Source: Variovorax sp. 770b2 (GTDB lineage Bacteria > Pseudomonadota > Gammaproteobacteria > Burkholderiales > Burkholderiaceae_C). From it: DNA of 64,000 nucleotides. Position numbers and translations under genes: made by a program. Where the stretch lies: assembly GCF_900115685.1 (NCBI RefSeq), contig NZ_FOXJ01000006.1, forward strand, positions 310,001-374,000. Direction: 5' to 3'. The notes below the pieces were generated by a model. That model did not search any database, was not told the DNA's origin, and worked only from the letters and a program-made list of their open reading frames with translations. The first letter of the stretch is position 1, and each line of letters begins with the position of its first letter. Positions 8,934-20,035 of this stretch are shown piece by piece.

Positions 8934-9596
8934 TCAGCCCATGTGGATCTGCGCGGCGTCGACCTTCATCAGTTCCTTGCCCGTCATGATCACGTGCTTG
9001 CCGTGCATCGACATCGACTCCTGGGCGCGGATGTCCAGATGCCCCGCACGGATCTGGTCGGTCTCGTCGACCAGGCGCAATGCGCTGCGCGCCATCTGCA
9101 CCATGCGCTCCGCCACGGTTTCGAACACCTTGCCCACGAGGCGCAGACGGCCCACCGTGCCATCGACCGACTGGCCGGTGTAGCGCATGTCCGCGACGTG
9201 GCATTGCGCCTGGTCGGCTTTGAGCGCCCATTGCGCGCCCTGCATGTCCAGCGTGCCGCCGCTTCGCAGGGAGAGGTCGGCGGTGCTTTCGATGGACACC
9301 GTGCCCGCGTTCGCGGCGAGGCTGAGGCTGCCGGGCACGTCGATGCGGCTCATGGAAGTGTCGGCCTGCTCGATCACCGCGATCAGGTAGACGCGCAGGC
9401 GGTCCGGGCCGGAAAGCAGCACCGTGTCGCCGGGCTCCGGTTTGAGCAGGCAGCTCGCCGCGCGGCGGCACGACCAGAGAGTGCCATCTTCGCCTTCGAC
9501 ACCGAGCTGCCCGTCGGGCAGCGTCGAGACCAGCCTCCCCACGAGCTGGACCGGCACCGACTCGGTGGGCAATGGACGCAACGAAACGACGTTCAT
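8934..9596 (-). CDS. DUF3540 protein of the T6SS spike module
   Basis: A 220-residue protein recognised as DUF3540, a family regularly found between VgrG/DUF2169 and PAAR-like DUF4150 genes. The second half shows short beta-rich repeats ('GSLSLAANAGTVSIESTADLS' style), like the beta-helix tail of VgrG, which would fit a spike-associated structural role. Function is not established. I start at ATG 9596 (AGGGA upstream) rather than at the longer frame opening at 9665. It lies 65 bases after the pentapeptide gene and 52 bases before DUF4150. Confidence 0.8.
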   Translation of the reverse strand: MNVVSLRPLPTESVPVQLVGRLVSTLPDGQLGVEGEDGTLWSCRRAASCLLKPEPGDTVLLSGPDRLRVYLIAVIEQADTSMSRIDVPGSLSLAANAGTVSIESTADLSLRSGGTLDMQGAQWALKADQAQCHVADMRYTGQSVDGTVGRLRLVGKVFETVAERMVQMARSALRLVDETDQIRAGHLDIRAQESMSMHGKHVIMTGKELMKVDAAQIHMG

Positions 9597-9661
9597 GGTG
9601 GATCCCTTTCGCTTTGAATGATCTGGACAAATGGATGGATGAATCGGTAGACGGCCTGCCG

Positions 9662-10711
9662 TCAAAGGATGCCGGAGCGGGCCTGGGCTTTGAACAGGTC
9701 CGGGTCGTTCTCGATGATGCCGCCGCGCCCCGAAAACAGAGCGCCCTTCTGGTTGGCGCGATGAAAACGGGTGCGCAGGAAGTGCGCCTTGCGCAGGTCG
9801 GCACCGACGAGCTCGGCGTAGGAGAAGTCGACGTCCTGCAGCTCGGCATTGCGAAAGATCGTTCCAGTGCAGCGCGCACGCTGGAAAACGCTCTCGGGCA
9901 TGCGGGCATCGCTGAAATCAGCGCCTTCCAGTTTGGCATCCACCCAGATGGAGCGATCGAAGCGCCCGCCGCGAAAACTCACGCCTGTGAGGTCGGCCTC
10001 GGGGAACAACGCGTTGGGTGCATCGGCGGCCGCAAAGCTGGCGCCGCGCAACGAAGCGCCCTTGAAGATGCATTGGGTCAGAGTGGCGTTCTGGAAATCG
10101 ACGTTCTCCATCTTGCTGTCGGTGAACACGCAACGCTGGAACTGCTGCCCGCCGAAGTGCTGGCCGTTCAACCCGCACTCGACGAACATGACCGTGTCGA
10201 AGCGCGCGCCAGCGAAGACAGCCGTGGTCAGCTCGAGACGATGAAAAATCACAGCGTTCAGCAAGGCGCCCGAAAAATCGATGCGTTCGAGCGAGGATTC
10301 CGCGAAGGTGACGTGCTTGAACTTCTGCGACTGCAGCCGGCTTTCCTGCAGTTCGCACCGAAAGAAAATCGTGCGCTCCAGTTCCGCGTTCACAAAGCTC
10401 GCCTGCGGCAACGCCGATTCGGTGAAGGATGCGCTCTCAAGCATGGCGTCGTCGAAGCGCGTCCTCTGCAACTGGCAGCGGACGAACTTGGCGTTCTTGA
10501 GCATGCCGCGCGACCAATCGCTGTCATCCATCCGGCAGTGCACAAGCATGCTGCCCTCGACATTCGCGCCGGCGAACTTCGCGCCGCTGAAGTCGATGCC
10601 TTCGAGCATCGCACCCGACAGATCGAGCCCGCTCATGTCCCAGCCTCTGCAATCCACGCCGTTGATGGGAACGCCGTGCCGGATGTTGTCGAGCAGTTCG
10701 TCATGGGTCAT
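9662..10711 (-). CDS. Pentapeptide-repeat protein, T6SS spike module
   Basis: A 349-residue protein made almost wholly of pentapeptide repeats of the A(D/N)LXX type, for example 'LSGAMLEGIDFSGAKF' near residue 30, predicting a long right-handed quadrilateral beta-helix. It starts with ATG overlapping the stop of the preceding DUF2169 gene by four bases (ATGA). No signal peptide, membrane segment or catalytic domain is visible. In this context it could be an adaptor or scaffold for the VgrG tip, or cargo. It resembles the C-terminal half of its neighbour, suggesting duplication of the repeat part. Confidence 0.85.
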   Translation of the reverse strand: MTHDELLDNIRHGVPINGVDCRGWDMSGLDLSGAMLEGIDFSGAKFAGANVEGSMLVHCRMDDSDWSRGMLKNAKFVRCQLQRTRFDDAMLESASFTESALPQASFVNAELERTIFFRCELQESRLQSQKFKHVTFAESSLERIDFSGALLNAVIFHRLELTTAVFAGARFDTVMFVECGLNGQHFGGQQFQRCVFTDSKMENVDFQNATLTQCIFKGASLRGASFAAADAPNALFPEADLTGVSFRGGRFDRSIWVDAKLEGADFSDARMPESVFQRARCTGTIFRNAELQDVDFSYAELVGADLRKAHFLRTRFHRANQKGALFSGRGGIIENDPDLFKAQARSGIL

Positions 10712-13251
10712 GCTGCCGGGGCCTCGGGTCGCCGCGCCGGCCAGACCTTGGCATTTTGCGTATAGGCGCCCTGCATGCGCGTCAGGGCGTCGATCTGGGC
10801 CTGGGAAACGTCGGCCCTGTACAGGTTGGCGCCGCCCAGATCCGCAGAGCGGAGGTCGGACTTGGACAGATTCGCGTCGATCAGGTTGGCGTCGCGGAAC
10901 GAGGCGCCCGTGAAATTGGTGCGAATAAAAAGACTGTCGCCTGCCGCAATGCGCTCCAGCTTCGCATGGCTCATGTCGCACTCGGAGAAGTCGCTGTTGT
11001 CGAGCCGGGCACCGCTCAGGTCGGCATGCGCAAGCGGTGTGGTCCGCAAGCCGCATTGCTTCACGAGAGCGTTCCTGAACAGCGCGTTCGCCAGCGAGCT
11101 GCCGTGCGCAAAGCTGCTGCCCTCCAGGGCCGCTCCCGAAAAATCGACAGCGTCGCTGCAGTCGGTCGTGACGAAGCCGCAGCGCAGCAGCCTGGCTGCG
11201 GCGAAGGAAACGCGTCGCAGGCGGCACTCGATCCAGGTCATCTGGTCGAAGTCGGCTTCGTCGAAGACCAGGTCTTCCAACGTCATCCTGATCAACGTCA
11301 CCTGCCGCCAGCGCGACTTTCCAAGATCGCACTTCTTCAGCAACGTTTCGTTGAATTGCGTCTGGTCGAAGCTGGCACCCGCCATGTTGCAGGACTCGAA
11401 CTGCGTTCTGTGGCAGTTCGTCTCGTGCAGGCTGGCGCCGGTCAGGATGGCATGGTCGCACCGCGCGCCACCCAGGTTGGCCTGCCGCAGCGTGGCGCGC
11501 GCCAGGGAGGTTCGCGTCAATTGGGCTCGCGCCAGAATGGCCTGCGAAAAATCGCAATCGTCCAGGTTGGCGCCGCTGAGGTTCGCGTCCTCGAGGATGG
11601 CGCCGGAAAAATTGGCGCCCTGAAGATCCATCTCCGACAGATCGACGCCCGTGAGGTTCAGACCTGAAAAATTTCGCCGACCCGCATCCACCGCTGCCAG
11701 GCGCCGGCGCCACTTCGCTGAGCGAAACGACGGCATGGCCGACGCGGGGGCCGAGAAATGCGCCGAATGAAGCTGGCTTTGATGTACCAGCGCCGCCATG
11801 CGCCGCGTGCCTTCGTCGACGACAGGCGCTTCGGTTTCGCCAGGCAGCGGATCGTCCGCGGCATCTTCCGCAGCCTCGGGGGCGCCCGCATCGAAGCGCG
11901 TGACGTCCGTGGATGCATCCCACCCAGGGGGAAGTCCCATCTCCTCCTTGGTTTTCTGGGCCTGTGCTTCCATCCGCTCGAGGAATTCCGGCAGATCGTC
12001 CATGGCCGGCAGCTTCTCCTCGGGCGGCGGTGGCGACAGATACCTGTCAGGGTCCTCGCCTTGCGCCAGCAACTCTGCGCGGCGCGCCTCATAGTCGCGC
12101 TGTTGCCCAGCGCGCATGTTGCGGGCCATCGGGTCGGCCAGCACGTCGGGCATCAATGCGCTGTCCCATTCGCCCATCACTTCCCTGGGCACGAGGTCGC
12201 TGTCGCGCATGGCGTGGATGGCGCCTCGCTCGGAATCCAGGCGCCGCCGCATGACCTCTTCATAGTGACTCAGCGGCCGGGGTGCATCGGGCAACTCGAG
12301 CGCTGCCATGATGATCTGGACATCGGCCGCATCGTCTTCGACGATCGGAAACACGCCGTGCCAGATCAGCGCCACGCGGTCGCGGTGCGGAAAGAACCAG
12401 GCGGTGGTCAGGCGCAATTGGGTCTCGCGCAGTTCGGCTCCATCCTTGCGTGGGCTCACGAAGCAGCGCGGCCGCCAGTCCGGCAAGTTGCCGCGCAGAA
12501 CCGGGATGTCGGGATGCATGTTCCAGATCTCGTAGGACGCACCGGCAGGCAACTCCTGATGCCCCTCCCAGCGCTGGTCGGGCGGGGCGGCATTGAAGTA
12601 GCGCCAATCGATGTCGCGCGCGAAACCCGGAAAGTCGTTCTCCAGCCATTCCTGGTCGTACTTGGTTCCCATCAGCGACATGCGCTGCGGCCACTCCGGT
12701 GGAATGGCGCCTAATCCCGCCGGCGCGGCGGCCTGGCGCGGCGACGACACTTGCGAACCAAGCGCTTCGACGTGCGGCAACCGGCGCGTGCGCACACCGT
12801 TGACGGTCTCGTCCACCGTGCCCATGCCCAGCGGGTTTTCGGGCACCCCGGGTCCGCCGTAGGCGTGGCGCCAGTCCACCGGCATTTTCTCGAAAGGCTG
12901 CGCGGGCGTAGGCCGATTGTTCAGCCAGAACCTGTCGCCGAAGACCGTGAGCTTCTTGTCGATCTCGCCCACGCGCACACGCACCGCGCAGGCCGTCTTT
13001 TCGGCCTGGTGACTGGTGTAGCCGTAGCCGCTCACCAGGAACTCCGGCGTCCGCTTGGGCGTGCCCAGATCGAGCACAGCGCCGGGGCCCATCTCGTCGG
13101 CCGCCGTCTTCCACAGCGCCTGCTCCGGCATGAGGCGCGGCTCGTCTCCCAGGCTGCAGAACGCCATCACGGCCACGCCGAGGTGGTCGCGGCGCTGCCA
13201 GCGATAAGGGCGGGTCAGTGTGCTGAGGCGAAACGGCTTGACTGTCTTCAC
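10708..13251 (-). CDS. DUF2169 adaptor fused to pentapeptide repeats
   Basis: An 847-residue protein with an N-terminal DUF2169 domain (about residues 5-320, with 'WRHAYGGPG', 'ENPLGMG' and 'FFPHRDRVALIWHG'). A charged linker (about 380-500) follows, then a C-terminal block of pentapeptide repeats (about 510-835). DUF2169 proteins are T6SS adaptors: in Agrobacterium one is needed to load a DNase effector on its VgrG. The repeat block could act as a rigid spacer. It follows a small membrane-protein gene (15 bases) and overlaps the next pentapeptide gene by four bases. No toxin domain was found in it. Confidence 0.88.
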   Translation of the reverse strand: MKTVKPFRLSTLTRPYRWQRRDHLGVAVMAFCSLGDEPRLMPEQALWKTAADEMGPGAVLDLGTPKRTPEFLVSGYGYTSHQAEKTACAVRVRVGEIDKKLTVFGDRFWLNNRPTPAQPFEKMPVDWRHAYGGPGVPENPLGMGTVDETVNGVRTRRLPHVEALGSQVSSPRQAAAPAGLGAIPPEWPQRMSLMGTKYDQEWLENDFPGFARDIDWRYFNAAPPDQRWEGHQELPAGASYEIWNMHPDIPVLRGNLPDWRPRCFVSPRKDGAELRETQLRLTTAWFFPHRDRVALIWHGVFPIVEDDAADVQIIMAALELPDAPRPLSHYEEVMRRRLDSERGAIHAMRDSDLVPREVMGEWDSALMPDVLADPMARNMRAGQQRDYEARRAELLAQGEDPDRYLSPPPPEEKLPAMDDLPEFLERMEAQAQKTKEEMGLPPGWDASTDVTRFDAGAPEAAEDAADDPLPGETEAPVVDEGTRRMAALVHQSQLHSAHFSAPASAMPSFRSAKWRRRLAAVDAGRRNFSGLNLTGVDLSEMDLQGANFSGAILEDANLSGANLDDCDFSQAILARAQLTRTSLARATLRQANLGGARCDHAILTGASLHETNCHRTQFESCNMAGASFDQTQFNETLLKKCDLGKSRWRQVTLIRMTLEDLVFDEADFDQMTWIECRLRRVSFAAARLLRCGFVTTDCSDAVDFSGAALEGSSFAHGSSLANALFRNALVKQCGLRTTPLAHADLSGARLDNSDFSECDMSHAKLERIAAGDSLFIRTNFTGASFRDANLIDANLSKSDLRSADLGGANLYRADVSQAQIDALTRMQGAYTQNAKVWPARRPEAPAA

Positions 13252-13266
13252 AAGGCTTTTGATCGG

Positions 13267-13692
13267 CTAGTTGATTGCTTCAACGAGGATTCCATCATCG
13301 GGATTGGCGGCGTTGTATCGGACAACCACCGATCTTCCTTTCTCATAAGTCGACAGGCTGGCGAGCGACACCAGCGCGTTCGTCTTGATCCGGCGGGGAA
13401 CACCATCCTCGCTCGCGAAGGACACCACCAGGGAAACGATGGCCCGGCCATTGACGATGCCCCGACCCAGCTGGATGCTCTCGACCGATCCCATGGCGCT
13501 GGCATTCATCCGCTTCTTTTTCAGCCTGCCACTGAAAATTCCGATGATCTCGCCGCCTCCGCAAAGCAGAAGAGCGCCGACCGACCCGGCCAGCACGGAG
13601 AGCCATGAGTAATCGATGCCGCCGGTCGACTTGACGAACGTGAAGGACACGGCAAGCAGAACGAGGAGCAGGCCAATTCCGGAAAAAATCAC
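13267..13692 (-). CDS. Small two-helix membrane protein (DUF3592-like) in the vgrG unit
   Basis: A 141-residue protein not assigned with certainty. Two hydrophobic helices (about residues 2-20 and 30-52) are followed by a basic stretch 'RLKKKR' and a small beta-rich domain. Its end, 'GRSVVVRYNAANPDDGIL', resembles DUF3592 proteins. It starts at GTG 13692, 17 bases after the vgrG stop, and is followed 15 bases later by the DUF2169 gene. Possible roles are an immunity-like membrane protein or a module accessory. No adjacent toxin is seen. Confidence 0.6.
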   Translation of the reverse strand: MIFSGIGLLLVLLAVSFTFVKSTGGIDYSWLSVLAGSVGALLLCGGGEIIGIFSGRLKKKRMNASAMGSVESIQLGRGIVNGRAIVSLVVSFASEDGVPRRIKTNALVSLASLSTYEKGRSVVVRYNAANPDDGILVEAIN

Positions 13693-13709
13693 GGCTCGCT
13701 TGCGGATTG

Positions 13710-16100
13710 CTAGAAGAAGGAAAACAAACCGGCGATCTTTGCGGCGACTCCGCTCAATTTCGCGGAAACCGCGTCATTCGACTGATTCAATGCAACATTG
13801 GAAAACCTGAGAAGCTTGAAGTCCGCTGCCACCACCCCGACGTTCGAAGCGGCTCCCGCAAACGTCATGCTCAGCGGTGTTCGCATGATGAAGTGATGGT
13901 CGGCATAGGTGTGGATCGTCGGCGCCTGCGACTGGATCAGGTTGTCCGACCTCGAGATGATTTCGTCCTTCGCGTGCGACCTGATGTATTCGCCGGCCGT
14001 CGTGTCGACCCCGACCTTGTATTCAACGGAATTCCGGTTGGATCTGTGCGTGACCTTGTCGGCCTCCACCAGCCAGTTCTTGCCCGGCGCCCTGAAGGTG
14101 ATATCGCCGCCGTCGGTCTCCACGGTGTAATCGCCCTTGATGTTCGCCTTGTAGAAACCGCCTGTCTTCAGGGTCGCGAACATGGCGACGTCCACCTCCA
14201 GCCGGCCTTTGGTGGTCTTGAGAATCTTGCGGCCCACGGTTTCGGTGTGCGTTTCTGTCACCGTGAGTTCCTTCGTCCCGGTGACCGTTTCGTTCAGGTG
14301 GGGTTTGATGAACCGGTCTTCGCCCGTGTCCACCGTGTCGTGCCGCTTGCCGGTCACGTGGATGGTCTGGTTGCCGATGACGTCGACCTGCTGGTTGCCG
14401 CCGTTGACCTTGATGAACTGGTCGCCCCCGTTGACGGTGATCTTCTGCGGCCCGCCCTCGTTGACGGTCAGCGTGTGCGGACCGTTGATGGTCTCGTCCA
14501 GCGAGGTGTCGCCGGTGTAGGTGTCGGCGCCCGTGATGATAGTGGTGCGCTCTCCGTCCACCGTGTGCAACTCGTTGTTCTCCACCTCCAGCGTGAAGTC
14601 CTTCTGCGCATGGATCTTGATCGACTCGCACCCCGGATCGTCGTCGATGATGAAGTGGTTGGCCAACTCGCCGTCGCCCTTGATCGTGCGGCTGATGAAA
14701 CCGCTGACCGTCGCCTTCGCCGGCAATTCGAGCGGCGGCATCTGGTCGGCGTTGTAGACGCGGCCGATGATGATCGGCCGGTCGGGACAACCGGCAATGA
14801 AATCGACGATGACCTCCTGCCCCACGCGCGGATGATTCACTGCGCCGAAGTTCGAGCCCGCCCACGCGCTGGACACGCGCACCCAGCAGGAGCTGTTCTC
14901 GTTGCGCTGGCCGTAGCGGTCCCAGCGGAACTGCACCTTCACGCGGCCGTACTTGTCGATCCAGATGTCTTCGCCAGGAGGCCCGACGACGGTGGCAGTC
15001 TGCGGGCCGTGGGTGCTGGGCGCGCGCGTGACGCGCGGCGCCCGGAATGGAAACGAGGTGGGCTGCACGCCGAAATGAAAACCGTACTCGCCCGGCGCTG
15101 CGCCGGTGGCGTAGCCGCCCTCGCGCAGGCTGTACATCACCGAGACGATCAGGTACTCGCGGTTGTCCTCGTTGCGCGGCGCGTTCTGCATGGTGAAGCG
15201 ATAGCCTGGGGCCATGCCGCGCACGTTGGCGTGGCCGGTGTCCAGCTCCGCCTGCGCCTGCGCTTCCTCGAGCCGGATGCGCGCGTAGTGCTCGCCCTGC
15301 CCCGCATCGCTGTAGCCGCCCAGCCATTCGTACATCTCGTACTGGCCGTGATCGTTGCCACGCGGCTGGCTGCGGGTGGTGAGCAGGTCGGCCTTGGGCT
15401 TCTTGAAGTCGAAGTCGTCCACGACATAGGTGCCGGGGCGGATCTCCTCGGTCACCTCCCATTGGTCGATCACTTCGCGGCCGGGGTCGGACACGCGGTC
15501 GGTCGCAAGATAGCCGATCTTCGGGTACTCGGGCAGCGGCTCGTGGGCGCCCATGTCGTCGGCCAGCACCAGCGTGTGCTGGTTCTTCTCGTGCTTGAAG
15601 TAGTAGTAGATGCCTTCGTGTTCCATCAGGCGGCTCACGAAGGCGAAGTCGGTCTCCTGGTACTGAACGCAGTACTCCCATTGCCGGTAGGAGGCGCTGA
15701 GCTTCTTCTCGAAGGCAAAGCCGTATTCGCCGAGCACCTCCTCCAGGATCTCGACCACCGACTTGTTCTGGAAGATCTTGCAGTCGCTGGTGCGCGTGAG
15801 GTACCAGAGCCAGGGCCGCACCGAGGCGCGGTACACGGTGTAGCGGGAGGAGCCGCCTTCGCGGCCGATCATCGTGAAGCGCGTGATCTGGCCGTTGAGA
15901 TAGCGCGGCGCGCCGTTGATGGTGACGATCTCCAGCGTGAGCGGCTTGCCGAGCACGGCCTTCATGTCCACCGAGGTGTTCGGGCTGAGCAGGTCCACCT
16001 CGAACTCGAACAGCTGCGAGAGCCCTTCGTTGCCATGCATCGAGCGGAACAGCAACTGCTCCTCTCCAAGCGGTGTGTGGGCTTTGACGACTCTGGCCAT
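13710..16100 (-). CDS. vgrG: VgrG/TssI spike protein
   Basis: A 796-residue T6SS spike trimer subunit. The N-terminal two thirds match gp27/gp5-like VgrG: 'LFRSMHGNEGLSQLFEFEVDL' type N-terminus, 'YCVQYQETDFAFVSRLMEHEGIYYYF' region near residue 150, and the OB-fold segment with 'DKYGRVKVQFRWDR' and 'SSAWAGSNFG'. A beta-helix needle of GN/TVNGG-type repeats follows (about 520-640). The last 90 residues end in a mildly hydrophobic tail and show no known enzymatic domain, so it is not an evolved VgrG as far as I can see. It lies 24 bases after clpV and heads the spike module. The tail probably gives adaptor or tip specificity. Confidence 0.95.
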   Translation of the reverse strand: MARVVKAHTPLGEEQLLFRSMHGNEGLSQLFEFEVDLLSPNTSVDMKAVLGKPLTLEIVTINGAPRYLNGQITRFTMIGREGGSSRYTVYRASVRPWLWYLTRTSDCKIFQNKSVVEILEEVLGEYGFAFEKKLSASYRQWEYCVQYQETDFAFVSRLMEHEGIYYYFKHEKNQHTLVLADDMGAHEPLPEYPKIGYLATDRVSDPGREVIDQWEVTEEIRPGTYVVDDFDFKKPKADLLTTRSQPRGNDHGQYEMYEWLGGYSDAGQGEHYARIRLEEAQAQAELDTGHANVRGMAPGYRFTMQNAPRNEDNREYLIVSVMYSLREGGYATGAAPGEYGFHFGVQPTSFPFRAPRVTRAPSTHGPQTATVVGPPGEDIWIDKYGRVKVQFRWDRYGQRNENSSCWVRVSSAWAGSNFGAVNHPRVGQEVIVDFIAGCPDRPIIIGRVYNADQMPPLELPAKATVSGFISRTIKGDGELANHFIIDDDPGCESIKIHAQKDFTLEVENNELHTVDGERTTIITGADTYTGDTSLDETINGPHTLTVNEGGPQKITVNGGDQFIKVNGGNQQVDVIGNQTIHVTGKRHDTVDTGEDRFIKPHLNETVTGTKELTVTETHTETVGRKILKTTKGRLEVDVAMFATLKTGGFYKANIKGDYTVETDGGDITFRAPGKNWLVEADKVTHRSNRNSVEYKVGVDTTAGEYIRSHAKDEIISRSDNLIQSQAPTIHTYADHHFIMRTPLSMTFAGAASNVGVVAADFKLLRFSNVALNQSNDAVSAKLSGVAAKIAGLFSFF

Positions 16101-16124
16101 GACGCGCTCCCTTTCTCTCTTGGA

Positions 16125-18835
<2,711 letters not shown>

Positions 18836-18839
<4 letters not shown>

Positions 18840-20035
18840 AGGGCCATGGAAGATGCAGACTCGGCAGGCCCATCGGCCGCCGATGCGTTGCGGGGATACA
18901 GCGCCTCGGGCTCGAACAGCATGTCGCCGGCGTCGGTGTTCGCGAGGCGGGTGCCGACCCAGCTGCCCCAGCCCAGGCGCTGGTCGCTGCCCAGTTGCAT
19001 GCCGCGCGCCTCCTGCTTTCGGAGCACGAGCCGCAGCTCCCAGGCGAACTCGATGCCGACGTACTGCCGCACCCAGTCGACCACCTGCTGCAGCCGCCGG
19101 CTGCCCGGCAGGAACGTGTTGAACTGCTCGCGCGAAAGCGGCCCGAGCTCCAGGCGAAACTTGCTCTGCGCGTCGCGCACCGCGAGGCCGATGGTGGCGC
19201 CACCGCCCAGCCTGTGGTTGCGTCCGAAGAGACCGAGCCGGCTCACCTGGCGCTCGTCGATCATCACCCAGTCGCTCACGAATTCCTCGACGCGCACGGG
19301 CACGTCGAAGTACAGGCGCAGGATCTGGACGAGGCCCTCGGGGTTGCGCGTCTGGCGCACGAGGTGGCCCGCCATGAAGGTGCGCGCATGGTCGGCGATG
19401 CGGTCGCGCTCCTTCAGGCCCGGCTGCCCCATGTTCATGAGGCTGGCCACGTAGTCCACGAAGCGATGGCCGTCGGGGCGGTCCAGGCTGTTGACCGACT
19501 GCGCATCGGCCCAGGCCCGGTAGAACAGCAGGATGAGCCGGTGATGGAACAGGTCGGCGAAGGCGCTGAGGGTGTGGTCGTTGTGGTGGCGCTTGCGTTC
19601 GCGCGCGTACTCGGTCAGGTGCAGCGGCAGCGGGCCGTTGGGGCCGAACAGGCCGAAGCCGTAGATCGAGATGCGCGGCGGCCCGTCGCCATCGACATCG
19701 ACGCCCGACACGTTCGAGGGCGCGAAGGCCATCGAGGGCTCCTGCCCGAGGCGCAGCGGCTCGTCCGAGGGGCGGGGTGCGCGGCCCAGCAAGGCATGGT
19801 CGCCCTGCGCGTCGAGCCGGCGCAGCAGCATGAACAGGTCGTGCTCGAAGGGCTGATCGACCAGGCCGGCCCACAGCGCGGGGTCTGCCAGCAGGGCGTC
19901 GCGCCGGCCCGTCGTTGCAATCTCTGGCGGCGTCTCGCGGCCCGTGGGTTCATCGATCGAGCTCGCCTCGAACGCCTCCTCGCCCTCCGCCTGCGCGGCT
20001 TGCTGCATCCCGTCGGAGAAGCCGGCTGCGCTCAT
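18836..20035 (-). CDS. tssG: TssG, T6SS baseplate subunit
   Basis: A 399-residue baseplate wedge protein that pairs with TssF. Family features visible include 'QPFEHDLFMLLRRLDA' near residue 60, 'LPLHLTEYARER' and the C-terminal 'QRLGWGSWVG'. The N-terminal 45 residues are acidic and variable. ATG at 20035 overlaps the tssF stop by four bases, and the stop overlaps clpV by four bases, showing tight translational coupling. Confidence 0.96.

Noticed and set aside
9662..11923. A single 753-residue protein reading through the second pentapeptide gene
   Set aside because: The first 400 residues are out-of-frame translation of the DUF2169 gene. The pentapeptide protein starts at 10711 with a stop/start overlap.
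13710..13980. A toxin domain on the VgrG C-terminus
   Set aside because: The tail has no recognisable catalytic motif and is only mildly hydrophobic, so I treat VgrG as a plain spike protein.
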